NCBI RefSeq assembly: GCF_044003965.1
Contig: NZ_JBAWKC010000002.1
Coordinates: 603,717-667,716 of the forward strand
Direction of reading: 5' to 3'
DNA length: 64,000 bases
Origin: Yeosuana aquiaggeris
GTDB taxonomy: Bacteria; Bacteroidota; Bacteroidia; Flavobacteriales; Flavobacteriaceae
The notes beneath the pieces are model-generated. The model searched no databases. It had not been told where the DNA came from and saw only the letters and a program-made list of their open reading frames with translations. The position numbers and the translations under genes were made by a program. Of this stretch, positions 26,292 through 34,978 are shown in pieces (positions within the stretch are counted from its first letter, which is position 1; the number at the start of each line of letters is the position of its first letter).

Positions 26292-28052
26292 TTATACGGT
26301 TAATCTTTTTTTATTAATTATTTCCAAACCATCATCTATTAAATGACCTACTTCTGGTCTGCTTTGTTTAATGTTTTCTAAATGTTCTAAGCAGCTAATG
26401 CTTAAGTTTTTCTCATTGTCTAAAGTTGCCAGTTCATAAATTTCTACGGGTAATAACCAATCATTCGAATGATTGGTTATTAACTCTTCCAAGACTTTCG
26501 TTCTTGAAATGGTTCTGTTTTTTGCGTCTCTATAATCTCTGATTTGCTGATACAATCTTTCTAATTTTAACTGCTTTTCAGATTTGCTAATGTGAATAGT
26601 TTGAGTCGTTGGAACATGGGTTATCAAATCAAAACTTTGTAAATCTGCAGGGCCAGAAAAAGCTGAAACAACTTCCTTTCCAACAGCCATATCATATATG
26701 CCCCAATCTGGCTCAAATAATACCTTATCAAAGTGTTTTACAGTGCAGTTTTTAAAACTTACAAGAATTATTTTTCCTTGTAAGTTGCGTTTTCCGGTAA
26801 TAATTTCACCTGAAACATTGATGCCTCCTTCAAATTCTAAAGTCACGGTGCGCTCTTCATAAATATTATATGCACTTAAATCGCGTGGGCTCATATCTTC
26901 AATAGCCAGGTTGATGCCTTTTAATTTTCCTATAGGAGTGCCAAAACCTTGTTTGTGATTTGGAACACCATGGCCTATTAATTCTTTTTCTCGATAGGCC
27001 AGAGCAGTGTCTCCAGTTGTTTGAATGTATACAGGTTTGCCTTCATTTTCAATAACATGTGTGAAGGTTCCTGAGATTTGAATACCTGTACTCAATTCTA
27101 TAGTTCCTAAAGCTTTGGAATGAATGAGTTTTTTAATTCCTGAAAGCCCTCCTTTTCTTAAAGCCATCGTATTGGCAAATTCTTCTAATATTAAGCTTAG
27201 ATGTGCAAAATCTGGTGTCACATAAAGCTGAGGTTGAGGTTTGGTAATGTCAAAATCTTTAAACGTTGCATCGATATCATAAGGCAGTTTTTTCACCGCT
27301 TTTGTCATACACCACGCGCTTTCTCCAATGGAGGATAATAATCCGGCACCATAGATTTTTGGATTTTCTACTGTTCCTATTAAACCATATTCAACCGTCC
27401 ACCAGTGCAAATTTCTAATAAGTGCCATTTCACTTGGCTCTCCCATATTTTTTTGAAGTTCTTCAACTTTTTTCTCTGCTGAATCAATATCATTTTGAGC
27501 AGAGTTAGGAGCCTCTTTGATTATGGAAAGGTTTCTAACGGCTTCATATAACTCATAATCTTTAGCTGATGAAATGGCTTTACAGCCAATTTCTCCAAAC
27601 CGTCTTAAATACTCCGCATATTCTGGATTTGCTATAATGGGTGCATGACCAGCACCTTCATGAATAATATCTGGAGCAGGGGTATATTCAATATGGTCTA
27701 ATTGCCTAATATCACTGGCAATGACCAATACATTATAGGCTTGAAATTCCATAAAAGCATTTGGTGGAATAAAACCATCTACTGCTACTGCCGCCCAGCC
27801 AATATCTTTTAAAATTCTATTCATTCCGTACATATTGGGAATACTTTCAATAGAAATTCCGGTTTGTTTTAAACCGTCTAAATAGGATTTATGAGCTACT
27901 TTACTTAAGAAATCAACATTTTTTCGCATGACATAACGCCATACAGCTTGGTCAATGGCAGAATAATCTTCATAATTTTGTGGTTTGATAAATTGACGCA
28001 GATGCTTAGGTAAGCGATTTAAAATAGGGTTTAATTCTATTGAGTTATCCAT
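26292..28052 (-). CDS. Aromatic amino acid hydroxylase with long C-terminal extension
   Basis: The N-terminal 300 residues are the pterin-dependent aromatic amino acid hydroxylase catalytic domain. The iron ligands are visible as IIHEGAGHAP (His131, His136) and TVEYGLIGT (Glu221), and KIYGAGLLSSIGE follows as in phenylalanine hydroxylase. About 270 further residues follow, with beta-rich segments (about 320-470) and a C-terminal helical part. Bacterial phenylalanine hydroxylases are usually near 260-300 residues, so the extension is substantial. The substrate (Phe, Tyr or Trp) is not resolvable by eye. No pterin-recycling gene is adjacent. Confidence 0.9.
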   Translation of the reverse strand: MDNSIELNPILNRLPKHLRQFIKPQNYEDYSAIDQAVWRYVMRKNVDFLSKVAHKSYLDGLKQTGISIESIPNMYGMNRILKDIGWAAVAVDGFIPPNAFMEFQAYNVLVIASDIRQLDHIEYTPAPDIIHEGAGHAPIIANPEYAEYLRRFGEIGCKAISSAKDYELYEAVRNLSIIKEAPNSAQNDIDSAEKKVEELQKNMGEPSEMALIRNLHWWTVEYGLIGTVENPKIYGAGLLSSIGESAWCMTKAVKKLPYDIDATFKDFDITKPQPQLYVTPDFAHLSLILEEFANTMALRKGGLSGIKKLIHSKALGTIELSTGIQISGTFTHVIENEGKPVYIQTTGDTALAYREKELIGHGVPNHKQGFGTPIGKLKGINLAIEDMSPRDLSAYNIYEERTVTLEFEGGINVSGEIITGKRNLQGKIILVSFKNCTVKHFDKVLFEPDWGIYDMAVGKEVVSAFSGPADLQSFDLITHVPTTQTIHISKSEKQLKLERLYQQIRDYRDAKNRTISRTKVLEELITNHSNDWLLPVEIYELATLDNEKNLSISCLEHLENIKQSRPEVGHLIDDGLEIINKKRLTV

Positions 28053-28122
28053 GGATATTACTAAATGAGATTTAAGTAAAAATACAAAGAATGCATAAAA
28101 TAGGGAAGCGCATGAACATAAT

Positions 28123-28152
28123 AAAAAAGCAACTTTAATAAGTTGCTTTTTT
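28123..28152 (-). terminator. Terminator after the DUF4136 gene
   Basis: Arms AAAAAAGCAACT and AGTTGCTTTTTT are perfect complements around a 6-nt loop, 10 bp beyond the DUF4136 stop codon. The right-hand A run could also let it act for plus-strand transcripts. Confidence 0.75.
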
Positions 28153-28162
28153 ATATATCTCT

Positions 28163-28732
28163 TTATTTTTTTGCTCCTGGAGGATATTTTTCCATTATTT
28201 TAGAAACAAATTCTTTAATAAGGGCTTCTTTTTTATCCATATTTCTGCTTAAATAACCGGTTCCCATTCCTTGCCAAACCAGCTCTTTTTTATTAGCATC
28301 AATGAGATCGATAAACAATGTGCCTTCTGTAGAAGTTGAAACAGATGGTTGGTTATATCCCCAACCCCAGCCAGGTCCAAATCCACCCCAAGGACCCCAT
28401 CCGCCCCATCCCCAAGCGCCCATGCCCCAGGTATTATTGTAAACATCAACCCGTTGGTTTGATTTTGTAAATAAACTTATTAGTAGATCTGGAGTTTCAG
28501 ATTTTGTAAATCCTTTTGCTAATAATTCAGACTCAATGGCACGAAGAATACGCCGTTTATCGAGATCATTTATTTCGGCCTTATCAATGCCAGTTTTAAA
28601 GAAAGCAAATGTTTTGAAGTTGTCAAAATTAGCATTCTTATCATAATCAGTAGCGACTCTTATTGAGCTGCATGAAGTGACCACTAAAAGCAATATTACC
28701 AACAGTGGGATTGTTTTTAAGATTCTTTTCAT
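28163..28732 (-). CDS. DUF4136 domain lipoprotein
   Basis: The 189-residue protein begins with a lipoprotein signal (MKRILKTIPLLVILLLVVTS, Cys21). The DUF4136 domain shows RVATDYDKNANFDNFKTFAF, LLAKGFTKSETPDLLISLF and an ELVWQGMGTGYL segment. A Trp/Gly-rich insert (GMGAWGWGGWGPWGGFGPGW) sits near residue 105. It is probably exposed on a membrane facing the periplasm. It lies 18 bp after hutU on the same strand. Function is unknown. Confidence 0.9.
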   Translation of the reverse strand: MKRILKTIPLLVILLLVVTSCSSIRVATDYDKNANFDNFKTFAFFKTGIDKAEINDLDKRRILRAIESELLAKGFTKSETPDLLISLFTKSNQRVDVYNNTWGMGAWGWGGWGPWGGFGPGWGWGYNQPSVSTSTEGTLFIDLIDANKKELVWQGMGTGYLSRNMDKKEALIKEFVSKIMEKYPPGAKK

Positions 28733-28750
28733 TTTCTTTTTTTTTAATGG

Positions 28751-30736
28751 TTATAACGAATTTAATAAATTATCGTCTACAAAATTTGGTAAGGTTATTT
28801 TTAAATTTGGTTCCATAGTCATCGCTCGTTTAATGGCAAAAATAGCGCCTTCATTTCTAGCCCAACTTCTTCTGGCAATACCGTTGTTAACATCCCAAAA
28901 CAGCATAGATTTTAACCGGCTTTCTGCCTTTTTACTACCATCAAGAACCATACCAAATCCACCATTTATAACCTCTCCCCAACCTACGCCACCACCATTA
29001 TGAATACTTACCCAGGTGGCCCCTCTAAAGCTGTCACCAATGACGTTTTGTATGGCCATATCAGCTGTAAACTTGGATCCGTCATAAATATTACTAGTTT
29101 CTCTAAACGGCGAATCTGTGCCTGATACATCATGATGATCTCTTCCTAAAACAACGATTCCTATTGCCCCTTTTTGAATAGCATCATTAAACGCTTGGGC
29201 AATTTTCATGCGCCCTTCAGCATCAGCATATAAAATGCGCGCTTGAGAACCTACCACTAATTTATTTTCTTGGGCGCCTTTTATCCACTGTATGTTATCA
29301 GCCATTTGTTGCTGTATTTCTTTTGGAGAGCGTTTCATCATTTCTTCTAAAACAGCGCAAGCAATAGCGTCTGTTTTTTCTAAATCTTCAGGTTTTCCTG
29401 AAGTGCAGACCCATCTGAAAGGACCAAAACCATAATCAAAACACATAGGCCCCATAATATCTTGAACATAACTCGGATATTTAAAATCAAGGCTATTTTT
29501 AGCCATGATGTCAGCACCAGCACGAGAGGCTTCAAGTAAAAAAGCATTCCCATAATCAAAAAAGTAGGTTCCTTTTTCTGTATGTTTATTAATATCCAGA
29601 ACATGCTCCCTCAAAGTTTGCTGCACTTTTTCTTTAAATAATGTAGGGTTTTCAGCCATTAATTTATTGGCCTCTTCAAAAGAAATACCAACAGGATAAT
29701 AGCCACCGGCATAAGGATTATGTAAAGAAGTTTGGTCACTTCCAATGTCTATAGTGATGCTTGCTTTGTCAAAGGATTTCCAGACATCTACTATGTTTCC
29801 TAAATAAGCGATAGAAACAGTTTCTTTTTGAGATTTTGCTTTTTTAACGCGAGTTATAAGGTCATTTAAATCCGTAATTATTTCATCTATCCAGCCTTGT
29901 TCGTGACGAATTTTTGTAATCTTAGGATTAACTTCAGCACATACAGTAATGCAACCAGCAATGCTGCCAGCTTTTGGCTGTGCTCCTGACATGCCGCCTA
30001 AACCCGAAGTTACAAATACATGGCCTTTGGGATTTTTATTTATTTTTCTAAAAGCATTTAAAATAGTTATGGTGGTACCATGTACAATACCTTGTGGCCC
30101 AATATACATATAACTTCCAGCGGTCATTTGTCCATATTGAGTCACGCCTAAAGCGTTATATCTTTCCCAATCATCTGGTTTGGAATAATTAGGAATCATC
30201 ATGCCGTTTGTAACGACTACTCTTGGGGCTTCTTTGTGTGAAGGAAATAACCCTAAAGGATGACCCGAATACATGACTAAAGTCTGTTCGTCATTCATCT
30301 CTGCAAGGTATTTTATAACCAATAAATATTGTGCCCAATTTTGAAAAACGGCACCATTACCTCCATAAGTAATTAATTCATGAGGGTGTTGAGCGACTGC
30401 ATGATCCAAATTATTTTGTATCATCAGCATAATAGCTGCGGCTTGTTTTGATTTTGCAGGGTATTCATCAATAGGTCTGGCATACATTTTATAATCCGGA
30501 CGCAAGCGGTACATATAAATACGACCATAGGTGTCCAGTTCATTTTTGAATTCAGTAACTAAATCCTTATGATGTTTTTTGTCAAAATAACGTAAGGCAT
30601 TTTTAAAAGCTAGTTTTTTGTCTTCTAAAGATAAAATGTCTTTTCTCCTAGGCGCGTGATTAATAGATTGGTCATAGGGTTTTGCTTTTGGTAAAATATT
30701 TGGAATACCTTCTAATATTTGCTCTCGAAAAGTCAT
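28751..30736 (-). CDS. hutU: Urocanate hydratase
   Basis: The 661-residue enzyme converts urocanate to imidazolonepropionate, step two of histidine breakdown, using bound NAD as electrophile. Visible features are the NAD-binding FVTSGLGGMSGAQPKAG segment, the active-site-type GPMCFDYGFGPFRWVCTSG and VLGRDHHDVSGTDSPFRETS. It is about 100 residues longer than the common bacterial form of about 555, closer to the long form. No hutH, hutI or formimidoyl-glutamate genes are in the window, so the pathway is completed elsewhere. It follows a DUF5522 gene by 19 bp, so co-transcription is likely. Confidence 0.95.
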   Translation of the reverse strand: MTFREQILEGIPNILPKAKPYDQSINHAPRRKDILSLEDKKLAFKNALRYFDKKHHKDLVTEFKNELDTYGRIYMYRLRPDYKMYARPIDEYPAKSKQAAAIMLMIQNNLDHAVAQHPHELITYGGNGAVFQNWAQYLLVIKYLAEMNDEQTLVMYSGHPLGLFPSHKEAPRVVVTNGMMIPNYSKPDDWERYNALGVTQYGQMTAGSYMYIGPQGIVHGTTITILNAFRKINKNPKGHVFVTSGLGGMSGAQPKAGSIAGCITVCAEVNPKITKIRHEQGWIDEIITDLNDLITRVKKAKSQKETVSIAYLGNIVDVWKSFDKASITIDIGSDQTSLHNPYAGGYYPVGISFEEANKLMAENPTLFKEKVQQTLREHVLDINKHTEKGTYFFDYGNAFLLEASRAGADIMAKNSLDFKYPSYVQDIMGPMCFDYGFGPFRWVCTSGKPEDLEKTDAIACAVLEEMMKRSPKEIQQQMADNIQWIKGAQENKLVVGSQARILYADAEGRMKIAQAFNDAIQKGAIGIVVLGRDHHDVSGTDSPFRETSNIYDGSKFTADMAIQNVIGDSFRGATWVSIHNGGGVGWGEVINGGFGMVLDGSKKAESRLKSMLFWDVNNGIARRSWARNEGAIFAIKRAMTMEPNLKITLPNFVDDNLLNSL

Positions 30737-30755
30737 TGATTATGTTAATTTCAGT

Positions 30756-30914
30756 TTATGATTTTACTTTCTTTTCATTAAAGCCATAAGGACAATGCCT
30801 GCAGTTACTTTCACAACAATAGCCCCGTTTTAACAGGTATTGCTCTGTAAAACAACGATAGCCTTCTGGTGTTAGGTAATAATCACCTTCTTCTAAAGGG
30901 ATAATTTTCTTCAT
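30756..30914 (-). CDS. DUF5522 small Cys-rich protein
   Basis: The start at 30914 gives MKKIIPLEEGDYYLTPEGYRC and a 52-residue protein. The open frame continues upstream, but it would then cross the promoter box. The C-terminus has RGYCCESNCRHCPYGF, a cluster of four cysteines plus an earlier one, which suggests a metal site. The family is small and uncharacterised. It lies 19 bp upstream of hutU on the same strand. Confidence 0.85.
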   Translation of the reverse strand: MKKIIPLEEGDYYLTPEGYRCFTEQYLLKRGYCCESNCRHCPYGFNEKKVKS

Positions 30915-30921
30915 AGTTTCA

Positions 30922-30929
30922 CAAAGATA
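30922..30929 (-). promoter_or_regulatory. -7 promoter box of DUF5522-hutU
   Basis: The minus strand reads TATCTTTG, an exact TAnnTTTG match, only 7 nt before the ATG at 30914, so the 5' leader would be a few nucleotides at most. Confidence 0.5.
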
Positions 30930-30964
30930 ATGTAATTTGGATTGATTTTTGAAGGAGATATTGT

Positions 30965-31321
30965 ATGATTTTATGTTCCAGAAACTTAGTTCCAAATGGT
31001 TATTTAGGGTTAACTATCTATCCTTTTGTATTCTTAAAGAATAAGAAATTAAAAAAAAATGCTAAGTTAATAAACCATGAAAGTATTCATTTAAAACAAC
31101 AACTAGAACTCTTAATTTTACCGTTCTATGTTTGGTATGTCGTTGAATTTTTACTAAGACTTTGTTTTTATAAAACCTGGCATTTGGCTTATAAAAATAT
31201 TTCTTTTGAACGTGAAGCATATGCTAATGAATCTAATTTAAAGTATATGCATCAGAGAGGGTTTTGGCAATTTTTAAAGTATATTCGTGCCCATGATTTT
31301 CCAGTTAAACAAAAGTATTAA
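30965..31321 (+). CDS. Small membrane-associated protein with HExxH motif
   Basis: I do not recognise a named family. The 118-residue protein has NHESIHLKQQ (His38-Glu39-x-x-His42), the zinc-binding signature of gluzincin-type metallopeptidases, directly followed by a hydrophobic segment (LELLILPFYVWYVVEFLLRL) and then FEREAYANE, where Glu82 or Glu84 could be a third ligand. This is a minimal metallopeptidase-like layout. An AAGGAG sequence 11 nt upstream of the start looks like a ribosome-binding site, which is unusual in this genome. Its 3' end overlaps the next gene by about 30 bp. Proteolytic activity is inferred only from the motif. Confidence 0.75.
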   Translation: MILCSRNLVPNGYLGLTIYPFVFLKNKKLKKNAKLINHESIHLKQQLELLILPFYVWYVVEFLLRLCFYKTWHLAYKNISFEREAYANESNLKYMHQRGFWQFLKYIRAHDFPVKQKY

Positions 31322-32204
31322 TCAGCCTGTTGTGCTGCCTGAACAATATGGTGTTCATTTATTTTTAAAACGTGAAGACAACATTCATCCATTCATATCT
31401 GGCAATAAATACCGAAAATTAAAATACAATATTGAAGAAGCTAAAAAATTAGGTATTTCTAAGCTGCTTACTTTTGGTGGCGCATACTCTAATCATATAG
31501 CTGCCGTTGCTTTTACAGGCCAGAAATTTGGTTTTGAAACGATAGGAATTATAAGGGGTGATGAACTGGAAGACAAGATTCCGGAGAATCCTACGTTGTT
31601 ATTTGCAAAGGGATGTGGCATGCAATTTAAATTTATTACGAGAGAGTCTTACCGAGAGAAGCATTCCATGTCCTTTATTAAAAAATTAAAAGCAGAGTTT
31701 AACGATTTTTATTTATTGCCTGAAGGCGGAACCAATGCATTGGCAGTTAAAGGCTGTGAAGAAATCTTGACAGGTGATGATAATCATTTTGATTATGTGT
31801 GCTGTGCGATGGGCACAGGAGGGACTATTTCAGGAATAATTAATAGTTCAAAAGATGGTCAACAAATTTTAGGTTTTCCGGCGTTAAAAGGTTCGTTTTT
31901 AAAGGAAGATATTAGTAGATTTGTAACGAAAAAAAATTGGAGTATTATAAATGAGTATCATTTTGGTGGTTATGCTAAAATAAACATTGAATTAATTGAA
32001 TTTATTAATCAATTTAAAATAGAAAATAATATCCAATTGGATCCTGTTTATACAGGTAAAATGATGTTTGGAATTTTTGATTTACTGGAAAAAGGTTTTT
32101 TTAAAAGAGAATCAAGAATTTTAGCAATTCATACCGGTGGTTTACAAGGAATACCTGGTATGAATAATGTATTAAGACAAAAAAAAATGCCAATAATTGT
32201 TTAG
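31293..32204 (+). CDS. ACC deaminase / D-cysteine desulfhydrase-like PLP enzyme
   Basis: The protein is about 303 residues from ATG 31293; a GTG at 31287 would add two. The fold-type II PLP motif ISGNKYRKLKYN holds the Schiff-base lysine, and TFGGAYSNH and LPEGGTNALAVKG are typical of the family. Candidate activities are 1-aminocyclopropane-1-carboxylate deaminase and D-cysteine desulfhydrase; family members without the plant-interaction context usually prove to act on D-cysteine. The gene overlaps the HExxH gene and is followed after 4 bp by a cell-wall glucosaminidase gene, so the three form one transcript. Confidence 0.85.
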   Translation: MIFQLNKSINQPVVLPEQYGVHLFLKREDNIHPFISGNKYRKLKYNIEEAKKLGISKLLTFGGAYSNHIAAVAFTGQKFGFETIGIIRGDELEDKIPENPTLLFAKGCGMQFKFITRESYREKHSMSFIKKLKAEFNDFYLLPEGGTNALAVKGCEEILTGDDNHFDYVCCAMGTGGTISGIINSSKDGQQILGFPALKGSFLKEDISRFVTKKNWSIINEYHFGGYAKINIELIEFINQFKIENNIQLDPVYTGKMMFGIFDLLEKGFFKRESRILAIHTGGLQGIPGMNNVLRQKKMPIIV

Positions 32205-32208
32205 TGAC

Positions 32209-33036
32209 ATGAAGAGAATTGTAGTACTGATATTTTTAGGATTAATTGTTTTTAGCTGTAGCTCGAGAAAAGTCACGGTCAGAAACAGCTCACATATAAA
32301 ACCTAAACCAGAACCTGTCGTAAGAACTGTAAAGCCTGAAATAACAGAGGTTGTTGCCGAGGATGTTGAAAGTTCTTCATTTAAAACCTTAACTGTTAAA
32401 TCGACAGAAGAATATCTTGATTTGTTCAGTGATATTGCCCAACAAGAAATGCGTCTGTATGGTATCCCTGCAAGTATCACCCTCGCGCAAGGCATATTAG
32501 AATCAAGCTCAGGAAAAGGACGTCTTGCCGTTGAAGCTAATAATCATTTTGGGATAAAATGCCATGACTGGACAGGCGACAGAATACATCATGATGATGA
32601 TAGTTTACAGGAATGTTTCAGGAAATATAATGATGCCAAATATTCATTCAGAGATCACTCATTGTTTTTAACTACGCGCTCGCGCTATTCAAAATTATTT
32701 GAACTAGATAAAGACGATTATAAGGCTTGGGCAAGGGAATTGAAAGCGGCCGGTTATGCCACCGATAAAAAATATCCGGATAAACTGATATATTTGATAG
32801 AACGGTATAAGTTGATCAGACTGGATCAAGAGGTTCTTGGAGTTAGTATGCCAATGGCTAGCGTAAATAAGGCTGAAAGTGCATTGACACATGTTGTGAT
32901 GAAAGGAGATACCTTGTATTCTATTTCAAAGAAATATAATGTCACAGTAAATGAAATTCAAACTTTAAATGGTTTGAACGGAACTGATTTAAAAATTGGA
33001 CAAGAATTGTTTGTAAGTCCTAAATTAAAAAACTAA
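32209..33036 (+). CDS. Glucosaminidase with C-terminal LysM domain, lipoprotein
   Basis: The start at 32209 gives MKRIVVLIFLGLIVFSC, a lipoprotein signal; the open frame extends 12 bases upstream. The glucosaminidase domain covers about residues 65-205 (GIPASITLAQGILESSSGKG with a likely catalytic Glu, then NNHFGIKCHDW). A LysM peptidoglycan-binding repeat (HVVMKGDTLYSISKKYNVTV and on to FVSPK) ends the protein. It would trim peptidoglycan in the envelope. It lies between the ACC-deaminase-like gene and hemL with very short gaps, although no pathway link is evident. Confidence 0.92.
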   Translation: MKRIVVLIFLGLIVFSCSSRKVTVRNSSHIKPKPEPVVRTVKPEITEVVAEDVESSSFKTLTVKSTEEYLDLFSDIAQQEMRLYGIPASITLAQGILESSSGKGRLAVEANNHFGIKCHDWTGDRIHHDDDSLQECFRKYNDAKYSFRDHSLFLTTRSRYSKLFELDKDDYKAWARELKAAGYATDKKYPDKLIYLIERYKLIRLDQEVLGVSMPMASVNKAESALTHVVMKGDTLYSISKKYNVTVNEIQTLNGLNGTDLKIGQELFVSPKLKN

Positions 33037-33045
33037 TAAAAGTTA

Positions 33046-34332
33046 ATGAATTATAAGCGCAGTAGTGCATTATTTGCACAAGCAGAAAAAGTTATACCTG
33101 GTGGAGTTAATTCACCGGTAAGAGCATTTAAAGCAGTAGGTGGTACCCCTATTTTTGTTAAAGAAGCTAAAGGAGCCTATTTATATGATGAAGATGGGAA
33201 TAAGTTTATTGATTATATCAACTCATGGGGTCCAATGATTCTTGGGCATGCCTATGACCCCGTGGTTAATGCAGTTATTGAAAAAGCCAAAAAAGGCACG
33301 TCTTTTGGTATGCCTACTGAAATTGAAACTAAAATAGCAGAATTAGCAGTTTCTATGGTGCCTAATATTGATAAAATACGTTTTGTTAATTCAGGGACAG
33401 AAGCTTGTATGAGTGCTATCAGGTTAGCGCGAGGTTATACCGGTAAAGATAAGATCATAAAATTTGCAGGGTGCTACCATGGTCATAGTGATTCATTTTT
33501 AATTCAAGCAGGTAGTGGTGCAATTACCTTTGGATCCCCTAATAGTCCCGGCGTGACTCAAGGAACTGCTAAAGACACTTTGTTGGCAAAGTATAATGAT
33601 ATTGAAAATGTAAAATCGGTTATCAATGCTAATAAAGGAGAGATCGCGTGTATTATTATTGAGCCTGTTGCCGGTAATATGGGATGTATTCCTCCAAAAG
33701 AAGATTTTTTACAAGGCTTGAGGGATCTTTGTGATATGCATGGTCTTTTGCTCATTTTTGATGAGGTGATGACGGGTTTTAGATTGGCAAAAGGTGGGGC
33801 ACAAGAGCTTTATAATATTAACGCTGATATTGTATGTTACGGGAAAGTTATTGGAGGTGGATTGCCAGTTGGTGCTTTTGCTGCAAGAGAAGAGATCATG
33901 AATTATTTGGCGCCTTTAGGGCCTGTATATCAGGCTGGAACTTTAAGTGGAAACCCATTGGCTATGGCTGCGGGGTTAGCCATGCTTGAAACATTAAATA
34001 ATGACACAGAACTTTTTGGTCGTCTGGCTGAAAAAACAGCTTATTTACATAAAGGGTTTACCAAGGTTTTAAACGAAAATAAAACAAGTCATACGATCAA
34101 TAGAGTAGGTTCCATGATTTCTATTCACTTTGCCGAAGACCAGGTCATTGATTTTGAGACTTCAGTAAAAGGAAATAACGAGACTTTTAAAAAATTCTTT
34201 CACGGGATGTTGCAAGAAGGTATTTATATTGCACCGAGTGCCTTTGAAACCTGGTTTATTACAGATGCTTTAACCTATGAAGATTTAGATGCTACCATAG
34301 CAGCTGTTAAAAAAGTTACCAGTAAATTTTAA
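33046..34332 (+). CDS. hemL: Glutamate-1-semialdehyde 2,1-aminomutase
   Basis: The 428-residue PLP enzyme makes 5-aminolevulinate for haem synthesis. The N-terminus EKVIPGGVNSPVRAFKAVGG, FVNSGTEACMSAIRLARG and the Schiff-base lysine Lys267 in CYGKVIGGGLPVGAF are diagnostic. It lies 9 bp after the glucosaminidase gene on the same strand and is closed by a strong terminator. No other haem gene is near. Confidence 0.97.
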   Translation: MNYKRSSALFAQAEKVIPGGVNSPVRAFKAVGGTPIFVKEAKGAYLYDEDGNKFIDYINSWGPMILGHAYDPVVNAVIEKAKKGTSFGMPTEIETKIAELAVSMVPNIDKIRFVNSGTEACMSAIRLARGYTGKDKIIKFAGCYHGHSDSFLIQAGSGAITFGSPNSPGVTQGTAKDTLLAKYNDIENVKSVINANKGEIACIIIEPVAGNMGCIPPKEDFLQGLRDLCDMHGLLLIFDEVMTGFRLAKGGAQELYNINADIVCYGKVIGGGLPVGAFAAREEIMNYLAPLGPVYQAGTLSGNPLAMAAGLAMLETLNNDTELFGRLAEKTAYLHKGFTKVLNENKTSHTINRVGSMISIHFAEDQVIDFETSVKGNNETFKKFFHGMLQEGIYIAPSAFETWFITDALTYEDLDATIAAVKKVTSKF

Positions 34333-34335
34333 ATA

Positions 34336-34371
34336 TTAAAAGCCTTTCCTGAATTCTGGAAAGGCTTTTTT
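34336..34371 (+). terminator. Terminator after hemL
   Basis: Arms AAAAGCCTTTCC and GGAAAGGCTTTT are perfect complements around an 8-nt loop, with a T run after the right arm, 5 nt past the hemL stop codon. Confidence 0.85.
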
Positions 34372-34412
34372 CTAACTAAAAATAATCAGTAATCTAATTA
34401 ACAAACTGAAAC

Positions 34413-34874
34413 TTATTTATTTCTATTTTTTGCTTTTTGTTTTCTGATGTGATTATTTTTCATCTCTTCTTGAGATTTCTCCCATTTAGCAAACTGATCT
34501 TCATTTAATATCTTTTTCATTTTTGCTTTTATTTCAATTTGATGGTCTAAGCGTTCATTCATCATTTCTAATCGTGCTTCTTTTGAAGGTTTCGCGATAT
34601 TACCACTTTCTTTTTGGGCTTTATGAGCTTCCATTCTCGCTTTTCTTTCAACGGCATTTTCAAGATTTAATTTCTTGATTTCTTTTTGTTGAGATTCGTT
34701 TAAATCTAAATGCAACGTCATTTTTTTTGTTTGAAGAGTAGCCATTTCTTCCGGAGAGAAATCTTGATAACGTTCCATTTTTTCTCCTCGTTCTCTGTTA
34801 GGACGTTCGTTTTTTTCCTGCGCTGTTACTTTAATAGCTATTAAAGCTAAAAGGATAAATACTATTTTTTTCAT
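34413..34874 (-). CDS. Secreted Spy/CpxP-like helical protein
   Basis: The 153-residue protein has a signal peptide ending KVTAQ and is then almost entirely charged helix, rich in Lys, Glu, Met and Arg. It contains LDLNESQQKEIKKLNLENA and LNEDQFAKWEKSQEEM, two copies of a pattern like the LTxxQ motif of the Spy/CpxP stress-chaperone family. Family assignment is by motif resemblance only. It would be periplasmic. A single-gene unit. Confidence 0.75.
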   Translation of the reverse strand: MKKIVFILLALIAIKVTAQEKNERPNRERGEKMERYQDFSPEEMATLQTKKMTLHLDLNESQQKEIKKLNLENAVERKARMEAHKAQKESGNIAKPSKEARLEMMNERLDHQIEIKAKMKKILNEDQFAKWEKSQEEMKNNHIRKQKAKNRNK

Positions 34875-34978
34875 GTTATATGTTATTTAGAGTTTATTTG
34901 TTATTAAGACATTGATAACTGAAAAAGGTTTAAAAAGTTCCTGTTTTTAACTGTGAATTAACATTTAAAAACTTCTAA

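Noticed and set aside
28677..29003. Plus-strand open frame opposite hutU and the DUF4136 gene
   Set aside because: It is antisense to two well-supported genes and resembles no protein.
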